Shown: positions 39,426 to 50,250 of the stretch, in pieces
Position numbering within the stretch: the stretch's first letter is position 1
Layout: each line of letters begins with the position of its first letter
Assembly (NCBI GenBank): GCA_965213935.1
Contig: CBDCAO010000011.1
Span: 124,001 to 188,000, forward strand
DNA: 64,000 nucleotides
Direction of reading: 5' to 3'
Source of the DNA: Bin52 sp965213935
GTDB lineage: Bacteria > Pseudomonadota > Alphaproteobacteria > Thalassobaculales > Thalassobaculaceae
Notes under the pieces: model-generated
What the model was told of the DNA's origin: nothing
What the model saw: the letters and a program-made list of their open reading frames with translations, nothing else
Databases searched by the model: none
Program-made: the position numbers and the translations under genes

Positions 39426-40078
39426 ATCAGCACGATCGCGGGGTTGCGGTCTGGGACCTGCCGGTCAGGCTGTTCCACTGGAGCCTGGTGATCTGTATCG
39501 CCGGTGCCGTCACCACGGCCCAGATCGGCGAGATGGACCTGCACGAGCGCTTCGGCGTTGCGGTCCTGATCCTGGTGCTGTTCAGGGTGGCCTGGGGAGT
39601 GGTCGGCGGCCGGCATGCCCGGTTTGCCAGTTTCGTGCGCGGTCCGGGCGCGGCACTGCGCTACGTGCGCGGGCTCAGGCGCGGCGGGCAGCACGCGCCG
39701 GGGCACAGTCCGATCGGCGGCTGGAGCGTGCTTGCGATGCTGGTGGTGTTCGCGGGCCAGGCGACGCTGGGGCTGTTCGCGACCGACGACATCTTCTTCG
39801 ATGGCCCGCTGACCGGCCTGGTCTCGACCGAAACCTCGCGCACCCTGACCAGCCTGCATCACCTGAACGGCAAGTTCGTGATCGCGCTGGTGGTGCTGCA
39901 CCTGGTCGCGGTACTTGTCTACCTGCTCGTTCTGCGCACCAACCTGATCCGCCCGATGATCACCGGCCGGGCACGGGACCACGGCGGTGTGGAACCGGCG
40001 CGCCAGGGACACCCGCTGCTCGCACTCGTGTTGCTCGCGGGTGTCGCCGCGGCGGTCATCGGCGTGATCTACGGTTGA
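39401..40078 (+). CDS. Cytochrome b561-type (b/b6 domain) membrane protein
   Basis: This 225-aa protein has about five hydrophobic segments with histidines typical of di-heme cytochrome b: VWDLPVRLFHWSLVICIAG, DLHERFGVAVLILVLFRVAWGVVGG, SPIGGWSVLAMLVVFAGQATLGL, LHHLNGKFVIALVVLHLVAVLVY and a final LLALVLLAGVAAAVIGVIY. It likely passes electrons within the inner membrane; the donor is unknown. ATG 39401 is preferred (ATG 39365 also in frame); either way it overlaps the amidase end. It faces citrate synthase tail to tail across seven bases. Confidence 0.88.
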   Translation: MARVPVGVDQHDRGVAVWDLPVRLFHWSLVICIAGAVTTAQIGEMDLHERFGVAVLILVLFRVAWGVVGGRHARFASFVRGPGAALRYVRGLRRGGQHAPGHSPIGGWSVLAMLVVFAGQATLGLFATDDIFFDGPLTGLVSTETSRTLTSLHHLNGKFVIALVVLHLVAVLVYLLVLRTNLIRPMITGRARDHGGVEPARQGHPLLALVLLAGVAAAVIGVIYG

Positions 40079-40085
40079 GCGGGGG

Positions 40086-41390
<1,305 letters not shown>

Positions 41391-41539
41391 CCACTCGTGT
41401 CCCTGCCGGATGTGCGCACCTGCGGACTGCCTGATCGCGCCATATCCTGCGCGCTGCCGCTGAATTCCGGCGAACGGATTGCGGTTGTCGCGAGGCTCCG
41501 CTCCACCGACCCGGAGACTACGCCCTCTGCCACTCCGGT

Positions 41540-42946
41540 TCAACCGGTGCCGCACGCGGACCGGATGCGCTCACCGGCCTCCTCCGGTCCCAGGATGGCG
41601 AGAATCTCGAACAGTCCGGGCGATGCGTGCGAGCCGGTCAAGGCCGCCCTGAGCGGCTGGGCAATGGTGCCGAGCCCGAGCCCGCGATCGGCGGCGTGCG
41701 CCCGGACAGCCGCTTCAAGGGCCGATTCGCTCCAGTCGTCCGCGGCCTCGAGTGTCGCGAGCAGCTCGCGCAGTCGCCCACACCCGTCCGCGTCCAGCGC
41801 GCGGGCCGCCTTGCCGCTCATCGTCAGCGGCGGCCGGGCGGCATAGAAGGTGAGGCCGTCGGCCAGCTCGGTCACCGTCCGGGCCCGGGCTGCCACGCCG
41901 GGAATGCCGCGACGCACCCGCTCACGGGCTGTTTCGGAGAGATCGAGACCCGGGCGCCGGTGCAGACGCTCGAGGACCATGCCGACGAGCCTGCCGGCGT
42001 CGCTCGCCCGCAGGTACCGGGCATTGATCGCCTCGAGCCGCTTCTGGTCGAAGCGTGCGGGCGAGCGGCCGATGCCGGCGAGCGAGAACCAGGACACCGC
42101 CTGCTCCCGGCTGATGATCTCGTCGTCCCCGTGGCTCCAGCCGAGCCGGAGCAGGTAGTTGCACAACGCGTCCGGAAGAAACCCCTGTTCGCGGTAGTCG
42201 TTGACCGCGGTCGCACCGTGTCGCTTCGACATGCGCCCGCCGTCGCTGCCGTGGATGAGCGGGACGTGTGCGAACTCCGGTTCGGGCCACTCCATGGCCC
42301 GGAACAGCTGCAGCTGGCGGAAGGCGTTGTTCAGGTGATCGTCGCCGCGGATCACGTGCGTGATCCCCATGTCGTGATCGTCGACCACCACTGAGTGCAT
42401 GTAGGTCGGCGTGCCGTCGGCCCGCAGCAGGACGAAGTCGTCAATGGCGTCGTTGCGGACTGCGACCCGGCCCTGCACACGGTCGTTGATCACGGTCTCG
42501 CCGCCGGCTGGCGTGCGCAACCGGATGACCGGGTCGATGCCGTCCGGCGCCTCGGAGGGGTCCCGGTCACGCCAGCGGCCGTCATAGAGTGCGGTCCTGC
42601 CCTGTGCCCGCGCCTCGGCGCGCATTGCGGCCAGTTCCTCCGGCGTGCACCAGCACCGGTAGGCCCGGCCGCGGGCGAGCAGTTCCTGCGCGACCTCGGC
42701 GTGGCGTGCCAGGCGGGTGTGCTGGAAGACCGGCGGCTCGTCGCCGCCGAGCCCGAGCCAGTCGAGACCGTCCACGATCGCGCACACCGCTTCCGCGGTG
42801 GAGCGCGCCCGGTCGGTGTCCTCGATGCGCAGCAGGTACCTGCCGCCGGAATTCCTGGCAAACAGCCAGTTGAACAGCGCGGTGCGGGCACCGCCGATGT
42901 GCAGGAATCCGGTCGGAGAGGGCGCAAACCGGGTGACGACGGTCAT
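41540..42946 (-). CDS. gltX: Glutamate--tRNA ligase
   Basis: This 468-aa class I synthetase has the HIGH-equivalent FAPSPTGFLHIGGARTA (residues 7-23) and the KMSKS-equivalent GGRMSKRHGA (about 236-245), with DDHDMGITHVIRGDDHLNNAFRQ between them. The C-terminal helical anticodon-binding region is present. It charges tRNA-Glu (and in many alphaproteobacteria also tRNA-Gln, later amidated). Start ATG 42946. Located upstream of gltA, as usual. Confidence 0.97.
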   Translation of the reverse strand: MTVVTRFAPSPTGFLHIGGARTALFNWLFARNSGGRYLLRIEDTDRARSTAEAVCAIVDGLDWLGLGGDEPPVFQHTRLARHAEVAQELLARGRAYRCWCTPEELAAMRAEARAQGRTALYDGRWRDRDPSEAPDGIDPVIRLRTPAGGETVINDRVQGRVAVRNDAIDDFVLLRADGTPTYMHSVVVDDHDMGITHVIRGDDHLNNAFRQLQLFRAMEWPEPEFAHVPLIHGSDGGRMSKRHGATAVNDYREQGFLPDALCNYLLRLGWSHGDDEIISREQAVSWFSLAGIGRSPARFDQKRLEAINARYLRASDAGRLVGMVLERLHRRPGLDLSETARERVRRGIPGVAARARTVTELADGLTFYAARPPLTMSGKAARALDADGCGRLRELLATLEAADDWSESALEAAVRAHAADRGLGLGTIAQPLRAALTGSHASPGLFEILAILGPEEAGERIRSACGTG

Positions 42947-43065
42947 GGGTCGACACTTCCCTGTTCTGGATGCATTGTGTGGCGCGTTCTACCATGCCGG
43001 CTGCGGGAAGGCGACGAGGCGCCGGGCAGGAGGGAACGGACACTTCAGGCAACCGGGCAAGAGCC

Positions 43066-43701
43066 ATGCATCCCAACCCCGTCTTTCGCCGGGCAACAGG
43101 GGACCGGAACCGTGCGTTTGCGTCCGAACGGGGGTTCGGGGCGCTCGTGGCGAATACGTCTGACGGGCTGCGGATCAGCCACATTCCGTTCGACATGGAC
43201 CGTGCCGGCGGACCGGTTCGCGCCCATCTCGCCCGGCCGAACCCGCTGGTTGCCGTCCTGCGACATTCCCCTGTTCCCGCGGTCCTGGTCGTGAGCGGGC
43301 CCGACGGCTACATCTCGCCAGACTGGTACGGGATCGACGATCAGGTCCCGACCTGGAACTACGTCGCGGTCCACCTGCGGGGCACACTGCGGCTGTGCCC
43401 GGCCGACCGGTTGCCGGCCCATCTCGAGGCGCTGTCCGCCCGGTTCGAGGCCCGGCTTGCCGGCAAGCCGGCCTGGACGCCGGGAAAGGTCCTGCCCGGG
43501 CGCATGGCGGCGCTGCTCAGGGCCATCGTGCCGGTGGAACTCGACATCGAGGCGGTGGACGGGACCTGGAAGCTCGGTCAGAACCGGCCAGACGACGCAA
43601 GGCTTGCCGCCGCCGGAGAACTTGCCGCCAGCGGTCCCGGTCTGGAGACCGCGCTGCTGGCAGACCTGATGCAGGACCCGCCGACAGAAGGCTCCGGTTA
43701 G
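43066..43701 (+). CDS. FMN-binding protein of the PaiB family
   Basis: This 211-aa protein matches PaiB-like FMN-binding negative transcriptional regulators: NPVFRRATGDRNRAFASERGFGALVANT at the N-terminus, SPDWYGIDDQVPTWNYVAVHLRGTLRL in the middle and WKLGQNRPDDARLAAAGEL near the end. The split-barrel fold binds flavin. PaiB in Bacillus represses sporulation and degradative-enzyme genes, but the role in proteobacteria is unproven. Start ATG 43066 gives MHPNPVFRRATG. Divergent from gltX over 119 bases. Confidence 0.9.
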   Translation: MHPNPVFRRATGDRNRAFASERGFGALVANTSDGLRISHIPFDMDRAGGPVRAHLARPNPLVAVLRHSPVPAVLVVSGPDGYISPDWYGIDDQVPTWNYVAVHLRGTLRLCPADRLPAHLEALSARFEARLAGKPAWTPGKVLPGRMAALLRAIVPVELDIEAVDGTWKLGQNRPDDARLAAAGELAASGPGLETALLADLMQDPPTEGSG

Positions 43702-43778
43702 GCGGACCGTCGTGCTGCGTGACCACGCGTGCGGGACGCGGTCCAGGGGTGGCTGCGCGAGGCGGGGGCTGCCTGTCC

Positions 43779-46700
43779 TCAGGATGCCGGCTGGCCCGAA
43801 ACCATGCCGCGGCGCGTGTCACCCGAGAACAGCACGGCGTAGAGGACCGGCGCCGCCACCAGCGTGAGCAGCGAGGCAAAGGCCAGGCCGCTCATGATCG
43901 TGACCGCCATCGAGACGAAGAAGGCGTCGGTCAGCAACGGCGTCATGCCGAGAATGGTGGTGGCCGACGCCAGGATGACCGGCCGCAGGCGCGACGTGCA
44001 CGCCGTGATGATGGCATCCTGCATCACCGGGACATCACGGCGGACGAGATCGATTTCCTCGACCAGGACGATGCCGTTCTTGATCAGCATCCCCGACAGG
44101 CTGAGCAGCCCGAGCAGGGCGGTGAAGGTGAAGGGCAGGCCGGTTCCGAGAAGTCCGATCACCACCCCGTTGACCGCCATCGGAACCAGCAGCCAGATGA
44201 TGACCGGCTGGCGCAGGGCGTTGAACAGGAAGATCGAGATCAGCACCATGACGATAAAGCTGAGCGGCAGCTGTCGCGCCAGACCGGACTGCGCCTGACC
44301 CGACGCCTCGAACTCGCCGCCCCATTCCATCCGGTAGCCCGTCGGAAGCGGAATCTCCTCCACCGTTGCCCGGATTGCGTCCAGGACCTCGGCGGCAGTC
44401 CTGTCAGGTGGAATATCGGCCGACACCGTCACGGTGGGCAGGCGGTCCCGGCGGTGAACGAGTGTGTTCTGCGCCTCGTAGGCGAAGCCGTCGATCACCT
44501 GTTCCATGGGGACAAAGGCGGCGCCGGAGGCGGAGTAGACCATCTGGTCCGCGAGGCTGATCCCGGAATGACGCGGCATCCGCACCACGATCGGGATCAG
44601 CCGCTCGCCTTCCCGGTAGACTCCGGCCCGGACGCCGCTGGTGGCCAGCTGCAGCGTTGCCGCAATATCCTCGCGGGCAATTCCCGCGATCTGGGCCCGG
44701 TCACTGGAATAGACCGGCGAGATGACCAGCTCCTGTTCGCGCCAGTTCATGCGCAGGTCCGTCACCTCTCTCGAAGCAGCCGACATCCGGGCGATCGCTT
44801 CGCGTGCAAGTTCACGCAGCACGCGCGGATCGCTGCCGGAGTACCGGACCTGGATCGGACTGCTCCCGCCCGGGCCGAAGACCAGACGCTGGGTCCGGAA
44901 TTCTCCCTCGGGGAAACTGACGCGGCCGAAGGCCTCGAGCTCCGCCTGCACCTGCGGGATCTGCTCAAGCGTGTGGGTACGCACGATGAGATGTCCGTAG
45001 CTCGGATTGGGCCTGTGGCCCGAGTAGGTCAGGACAAAGCGCGCGGCACCCTGGCCGATGAAGGTCGATACAGACGCGACGTCCGCGCGTCCGGTCAGCC
45101 ATTCCTCGACGCGGGCGAGGTCGCCGGACACGCGATGGATGTCGGTTCCCTGTGGCAGCTTGTAGTGAACGAAGAAGATCGGTGTGTTGGAGTCGGGAAA
45201 GAACTGCTGTCTGACCTGGGTGAACCCGAACATGGATGCCAGCGTGAGCACGATCAGGCCGCCAAGCACCGCCCAGCGTGCGGAGAGTGCGCCGCGCAGC
45301 AACGCGCCGTAAATCCTGAACGGCAGGCTGTCGTAAACGCCGGTGTCCGTGCCGCCGCCCCGCCTGAAGAGATAGTGGCCCATGAGCGGTGTCACGGTTA
45401 CCGCCAGAACCCAGGACAGCAGCAGCGAGATGCCGATCACGGCGAACAGGGAAAACAGGAACTCGCCGGTCGAGTCGGGACTGAGGCCGATGCCCGCGAA
45501 CGCCATGATGCCGATGACGGTGGCACCGAGGAGCGGGATCTGGGTCCGCGCGGCCGCCTCGTCGGCGGCGTCGCGCGACGACTGGCCCTGCAACATGGCG
45601 ATCCGCATGCCCTCCGCAACCACGATGGCGTTATCTACCAGCATTCCCATCGCGATGATCAGACCGCCCAGCGAAATCCGCTCCATTTCGATGGAAAACA
45701 GCATCATGAACAGCAGCGTACCGACGACCGTGAGCAGGAGCGTCGATCCGACGACCACGCCGGCCCGCCATCCCAGGACCAGGGCCAGCAGGGCTGTCAC
45801 GATGCCGACGGACATCGCCAGGTTGACGAGAAAGTCGTTCGACGCCTCCTCGACCACCCGGTGCTGCCGGTAGATCGGATGCAGGTCGACGCCGACCGGA
45901 ATGTCCCGCGAGAGTGTGGCGAGGCGCTCTTCCACCCGCTTGCCGACCGCGACGATGTTCTCGTTCGCAAGGCCCGAGACCCCGATCGTGAAGGCTTCGA
46001 CGCCGTTGAACCGGACGATCAGTCGGGGATCGGACAGCCGGCCGCGGCTTACCGTGGCAATGTCGACGAGATTGATGGAGCCGCCGCCGACGCCAACCGA
46101 CAGTCCCGCGATCTGCGAGACGGTGTCCGACCCGGCAGGTGCCGCGATGCGCGTGGTGTCGATCCTGCCGGCTTCGACCACCGAATTGGCGCTGGCGATT
46201 GCCGAGGTGATGGCTTGCGGCGGAACGTTCAGATTGACGACAAGTGCCAGGTTCGGCTCGATGAAGATTGCCTCGTCCGGAAGTCCGCTGACGCTGACAT
46301 TGGCAACGCCATCGACCGCAAACAGTTCGCGCCGGAGGAAGGCGGCCAGCCAGTGCTTCTCCGCGTCCGTGAAGCCCTCGGCGGTGACGGCGTAGTACAG
46401 GCCGAACACATCGCCGAAACTGTCGTTGACAACTGGGGAGCCGACACCCGGCGGCAGTCGCACAGCCGCATCCGCGAGCCTGGCCCGAAGCTTGGTCCAG
46501 ATTGCGGGAAGTTCGGCGCCGTCGATCTCGGACCTGACATGCACGTTGATCGTGGACGTCCCGGGCCGATTGATCGACTCGATCCGGTCGACCTCGCTCA
46601 GTTTCTGGATGACCGATTCCAGCGGCTCGGAGACCTCCTCGGCGACCTGTTGCGCCGACGCCCCCGGGTAACGGGTGTCGACAACCACCTGCTTGATGGT

Positions 46701-46820
46701 AAACGCGGGATCCTCCAGCCGCCCGAGCGTGAGGAATCCCCAGAGTCCGCCGGCCAGGCAGACCAGCATGAGGATCCATACCGGCAGGGGCCTGTCGATG
46801 CTGGCGCGCGCAATCCGCAT
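43779..46820 (-). CDS. RND efflux transporter permease subunit
   Basis: This 1013-aa inner-membrane pump has the RND duplicate organisation: ~12 transmembrane segments and two large periplasmic loops. Seen motifs include DTRYPGASAQQVAEEVSEPLESVIQKL at the N-terminus, LGGLIIAMGMLVDNAIVVAEGMR in TM4 (proton-relay position, here D-N rather than the D-D of AcrB), ARTQIPLLGATVIGIMAF, and the second-half LSLSGMLIKNGIVLVEEIDLVR. It would export lipophilic compounds with the adaptor encoded just upstream. No outer-membrane TolC-like gene is present in the window. Nine bases separate it from the adaptor gene. Confidence 0.95.
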   Translation of the reverse strand: MRIARASIDRPLPVWILMLVCLAGGLWGFLTLGRLEDPAFTIKQVVVDTRYPGASAQQVAEEVSEPLESVIQKLSEVDRIESINRPGTSTINVHVRSEIDGAELPAIWTKLRARLADAAVRLPPGVGSPVVNDSFGDVFGLYYAVTAEGFTDAEKHWLAAFLRRELFAVDGVANVSVSGLPDEAIFIEPNLALVVNLNVPPQAITSAIASANSVVEAGRIDTTRIAAPAGSDTVSQIAGLSVGVGGGSINLVDIATVSRGRLSDPRLIVRFNGVEAFTIGVSGLANENIVAVGKRVEERLATLSRDIPVGVDLHPIYRQHRVVEEASNDFLVNLAMSVGIVTALLALVLGWRAGVVVGSTLLLTVVGTLLFMMLFSIEMERISLGGLIIAMGMLVDNAIVVAEGMRIAMLQGQSSRDAADEAAARTQIPLLGATVIGIMAFAGIGLSPDSTGEFLFSLFAVIGISLLLSWVLAVTVTPLMGHYLFRRGGGTDTGVYDSLPFRIYGALLRGALSARWAVLGGLIVLTLASMFGFTQVRQQFFPDSNTPIFFVHYKLPQGTDIHRVSGDLARVEEWLTGRADVASVSTFIGQGAARFVLTYSGHRPNPSYGHLIVRTHTLEQIPQVQAELEAFGRVSFPEGEFRTQRLVFGPGGSSPIQVRYSGSDPRVLRELAREAIARMSAASREVTDLRMNWREQELVISPVYSSDRAQIAGIAREDIAATLQLATSGVRAGVYREGERLIPIVVRMPRHSGISLADQMVYSASGAAFVPMEQVIDGFAYEAQNTLVHRRDRLPTVTVSADIPPDRTAAEVLDAIRATVEEIPLPTGYRMEWGGEFEASGQAQSGLARQLPLSFIVMVLISIFLFNALRQPVIIWLLVPMAVNGVVIGLLGTGLPFTFTALLGLLSLSGMLIKNGIVLVEEIDLVRRDVPVMQDAIITACTSRLRPVILASATTILGMTPLLTDAFFVSMAVTIMSGLAFASLLTLVAAPVLYAVLFSGDTRRGMVSGQPAS

Positions 46821-46829
46821 GGCAGGGCT

Positions 46830-47867
46830 TCAGTTCGCCAGACCCTGGAACCGGCGCACCCGGGTTCCGTCGCTGAGCACATGGACACCGGCCGTGACGA
46901 TTTCCTCTCCGATCTCCACGCCGCTGACCACCCGGAATTCACCGGCCCGGCCGACCGTCAGCGTGACCGGCCGTGCCTCGACAACACCCTCCCCGCCGTG
47001 GTCCTCGCGAAAGACCATCACCGAGGTGGAGCCGTCGGCGCCGATGGCCACGGCCGAGGCCGGGATGACGCTTCCCGACTGTGGCAGGTACAGGGATGCA
47101 AGGATGGTGACCGAGGAGCCGGGCAGGATGTTGAGCTCCGGCGGCGGCGCCATGCCGAGTGTCACCCGATAGGTCTGGCCGACCCGGGAAGTCTCGGCCT
47201 TGAACTCGCGCACCTGAACCGAAAACAGCGTTTCGCTCGCGGGGAAGCGCGCAGTGATGGTCAGGTTGGGATCGCGGCCTGCGCGCTGGAACACCACTTC
47301 GGGAACATCGATCTCGATGCGGAGTTCCGACATGTCGTGCAGACGCACAACCGGGGTTCCGGGGTTCACCGTTGTGAACCGTGCGACGGCGCGATGCGCC
47401 ACCAGGGCGTCGAACGGCGAGTACAGGGTGGCGTGCTTGAGCGCGTACTCGGCATTGCGCAGGGCGATGTCGGCCAGACCGGCCTCGGTTGTCGCATCCT
47501 CGACGTTGACCTGGCTGACCACGTTTCCCTGGAGTTTCTTCAGCCGCTCCGCGCGTCGGTGCACCCGCTCGCTGTTCAGGCGCGCCTGTTCGAGGGCCAG
47601 TTCGAACGGTTCGAGGTCGAGCTGGGCGATCAGGCCGCCGGCCGGCACGATCCGGCCCTCGATTGCGGGGAATCGGACGATCTGGCCGGTTGTCTGGAAG
47701 GCGAGATCGACGGTCTGCTTGGCGACCACCTTGCCGAAGAACTGCCGCGTGACCTGGGTTGCGGGGGCTTCGATCTCCATCAGCTTCACGGGCCGAGGAC
47801 TCTCCTGCGCCACGGCCGGAACGGCGCACATGACAAGCCCGACGGCGAGAACAAAAGCAGGATGCAT
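46830..47867 (-). CDS. RND efflux periplasmic adaptor subunit (HlyD/MFP family)
   Basis: This 345-aa protein starts with a signal sequence (MHPAFVLAVGLVMCAVPAVA), followed by lipoyl/barrel-sandwich halves (QFFGKVVAKQTVDLAFQTTGQIVRFP and YSPFDALVAHRAVARFTTVNPGTPVVRLHDMSELRIEIDVPE), a coiled-coil hairpin (ELALEQARLNSERVHRRAERLKKLQ...EAGLADIALRNAEYALKHA) and a C-terminal beta-barrel. It links the RND pump to an outer-membrane channel. There is no lipobox cysteine right after the signal. Start ATG 47867 is supported by GAGG eight bases upstream and by the signal peptide. Confidence 0.94.
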   Translation of the reverse strand: MHPAFVLAVGLVMCAVPAVAQESPRPVKLMEIEAPATQVTRQFFGKVVAKQTVDLAFQTTGQIVRFPAIEGRIVPAGGLIAQLDLEPFELALEQARLNSERVHRRAERLKKLQGNVVSQVNVEDATTEAGLADIALRNAEYALKHATLYSPFDALVAHRAVARFTTVNPGTPVVRLHDMSELRIEIDVPEVVFQRAGRDPNLTITARFPASETLFSVQVREFKAETSRVGQTYRVTLGMAPPPELNILPGSSVTILASLYLPQSGSVIPASAVAIGADGSTSVMVFREDHGGEGVVEARPVTLTVGRAGEFRVVSGVEIGEEIVTAGVHVLSDGTRVRRFQGLAN

Positions 47868-47997
47868 CTTGCGGACCTCGTCTGCGGGATGCGGGAGATC
47901 GCCCTGATCCGCCGGCTGCAGGACTCCGTGTCCGCCTTCAGGCGCGGGTGCACGCTCCCTGCCGTGGCCGGCGCCCCTGCACGGGTCTGCCGACGGA

Positions 47998-50076
47998 TCA
48001 GGCCGGCCGGATCCAGACCGCGGTGTCATGGAAGACGCCACCACCGACCGGAGAGGCCGGCTCGGCGCTGGTCAGCGCATTGATGCCGATGCCGGTCTCG
48101 AAGGCGTCGTTGGGCCAGATGCTCTCGACGATCACCACGCCGGGCCGGGGTCCGTCATCGATCTCGACATGCAGGATGGTCTCGCCCTGCTCGTTGCCGA
48201 TACGGGCCCGGTCACCGTCCGCAAGCCCGAGGGCGCGCGCGTCGCCGGCACCGATCTTCACCGTCGGCCGGCCTTCGCGCTGGCGCGATCCCGGGGTTTC
48301 GGTGAAGCTCGAGTTCAGGAAACTGCGCGCCGGCGACGTCGCCATGCGAAACGGTCTTTCCTCGCAGGCTTCGTCGAGCACCTCCCAGTGGTCGGGCAGT
48401 GTGGGCATGGCCTCGGGCCCGTGAGCGCCGAAGCCGCGGGGCGGGACCGCCGACCAGTCCGGCCTGAAACGGAACCGGCCGTCGGGATGTGCGAATCCGT
48501 CAAGATAGTGCGCGGTCTCGAACGGCGGCTGGCAGTCGATCCAGTGCTCGGCCTGCAACTGCTCGGCGGTCCCGTGTCCGGCCAGGCGCATCATCGCGTC
48601 GATCAGTTCCATCGGCGTCATGGTGAACCCGGGGTGATCGAGACCGAGGCGCTGCGCCAGCCCGGCCAGCACCTCGTGGTTGGAACGGCACTCGCCCGGC
48701 GCCTCGATGATCTTCGGCCCCAGGATCACGTACTGGTGGCCGCCGCCCTGGTACATGTCGTCGTGTTCGAGGAACTGCGTGGCCGGCAGGACGATGTCGG
48801 ACGCCTTCGCGGTGTCGGTCATGAACTGCTCGTGGGTGCACACGAACAGGTCGTCGCGGGCAAACCCCGCCCGCACCCGGTTCAGATCGGGTGCCACCAT
48901 CAGCGGGTTGGTGTTCTGGATCAGCATGGCGGTGACCGGCGGTCCGCCGGACAGTGCGTCGGCGTCACCGGTCAGAATGTCGCCGATCCGGGTCTGGTCG
49001 AGCAGGCGGATGGACGGGTCAATCGCCTCGCTCGCCTCGACCGGGCTCTTGTCCCAGCCGTAGATGGCGCCGTTGTTGTGAAAGGCGCCGCCGCCCTCGT
49101 ACTGCCACGCACCGGTGACCGCCGCAATCGAGAGTGCCGCGTGCATGTTGACCGCACCGTTGCGGCAGCGGGTAAACCCGTAGCCGAGGCGCAGGAAGGT
49201 CCGGGGATTCCGGCCAATGAGCGCGGCCAGTTCCTCGATGGTCTCGACCGGCGTCCCGGTGATCCGGCTTGCCCACTCCGGCGTGCGCCCGGCGAGATGG
49301 GTTTCGAGTTCGTCCGGCGCATCGGTGTAGCGGGCGAGATAGTCGCGGTCGGCGTGACCGTCGCGGAACAGGATGTGCATCACCGCGCAGGCGAGCGCGC
49401 CGTCGGTGCCGGGCCGCACGCAGACGAACAGGTCGGCCTGCTCCGCGGTGCCGGTCCGGTAGACGTCGACGACGACGATCTTCGCGCCGCGGCGCTTGCG
49501 GGCGGCAACCGCGTGGGTCATGACGTTGACCTGGGTGCTGACCGGATTGGTGCCCCAGATCACCACCACGTCGGAGTGCGCCATCTCGCGCGGGTCTGTG
49601 CCGCGCAGCGCTCCGGTACCGACGATGAACCCGTTCCATGCCAGGGTGGTGCAGATGGTCGAGTGCTGGCCGGAATAGCGCTTGAGGTGCCGCAGCCGGT
49701 TGATGCCGTCGCGCTGCACCAGACCCATGGTGCCGGCGTAGTAGTAGGGCCAGACGGTCTCGGAACCGAACCGGGCCTCGGCGCGCAGGAACGCTTCCGC
49801 GGTCTCGTCGAGCGCCGCATCCCAGCCGATTTCACGGAATCCGTCCGCGGTCCGCTGCAGCGGGTGCAACAGCCGGTCCGGGTGATGCACCCGTTCGGCG
49901 TACCGGGCCACCTTGGCGCAGATCACCCCGGCGGTGTAGTCGTTCCCGCGTGCGCCGCGAATGCGGCCGATGGTGCGGTCGTCAAGGCGTTCCACCTCGA
50001 GCGCGCAGGTTGACGGACAGTCGTGCGGGCAGGCGCTGTAGCGCAGTTCCATCGGCGCGGATGCGGCATCCGGCAT
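47998..50076 (-). CDS. Molybdopterin-dependent oxidoreductase (DMSO reductase superfamily)
   Basis: This 692-aa protein begins with a [4Fe-4S] motif, Cys16-x3-Cys20-x3-Cys24 (YSACPHDCPSTC) with a fourth Cys at 53, and then shows the molybdopterin domains (VIWGTNPVSTQVNVMTHAV, MLIQNTNPLMVAPDLNRV, DIVLPATQFLEHDDMYQGGGH) and a C-terminal molydop-binding domain (ARALGLADGDRARIGNEQGETILHVE). No twin-arginine signal is seen, suggesting a cytoplasmic enzyme. Members include formate dehydrogenases, biotin-sulfoxide reductase-like and acetylene-hydratase-like enzymes. No iron-sulfur or membrane partner subunit lies next to it. Start ATG 50076. Confidence 0.93.
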   Translation of the reverse strand: MPDAASAPMELRYSACPHDCPSTCALEVERLDDRTIGRIRGARGNDYTAGVICAKVARYAERVHHPDRLLHPLQRTADGFREIGWDAALDETAEAFLRAEARFGSETVWPYYYAGTMGLVQRDGINRLRHLKRYSGQHSTICTTLAWNGFIVGTGALRGTDPREMAHSDVVVIWGTNPVSTQVNVMTHAVAARKRRGAKIVVVDVYRTGTAEQADLFVCVRPGTDGALACAVMHILFRDGHADRDYLARYTDAPDELETHLAGRTPEWASRITGTPVETIEELAALIGRNPRTFLRLGYGFTRCRNGAVNMHAALSIAAVTGAWQYEGGGAFHNNGAIYGWDKSPVEASEAIDPSIRLLDQTRIGDILTGDADALSGGPPVTAMLIQNTNPLMVAPDLNRVRAGFARDDLFVCTHEQFMTDTAKASDIVLPATQFLEHDDMYQGGGHQYVILGPKIIEAPGECRSNHEVLAGLAQRLGLDHPGFTMTPMELIDAMMRLAGHGTAEQLQAEHWIDCQPPFETAHYLDGFAHPDGRFRFRPDWSAVPPRGFGAHGPEAMPTLPDHWEVLDEACEERPFRMATSPARSFLNSSFTETPGSRQREGRPTVKIGAGDARALGLADGDRARIGNEQGETILHVEIDDGPRPGVVIVESIWPNDAFETGIGINALTSAEPASPVGGGVFHDTAVWIRPA

Positions 50077-50250
50077 GACGGTGCCTCCGGGGTTGCGGGA
50101 CCAGTGCCGTCATTTCACACTGCGCCGGTCGCGCGGGCAACGGTTTTCTCCCGTGCACTCCGGTTTCGGGCGGGAGATTCCGCCACCACCGGCGGATATC
50201 GTCATGGTACGGTGCGCCGGTTCTGTCAATGGCGGCAGCGGGAGCAGAGG

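Noticed and set aside
43395..48083. A 1562-codon open frame on the plus strand
   Set aside because: It lies antisense to the RND pump and adaptor genes and has a low-complexity His/Arg/Asp-rich translation, typical of shadows in high-GC DNA.
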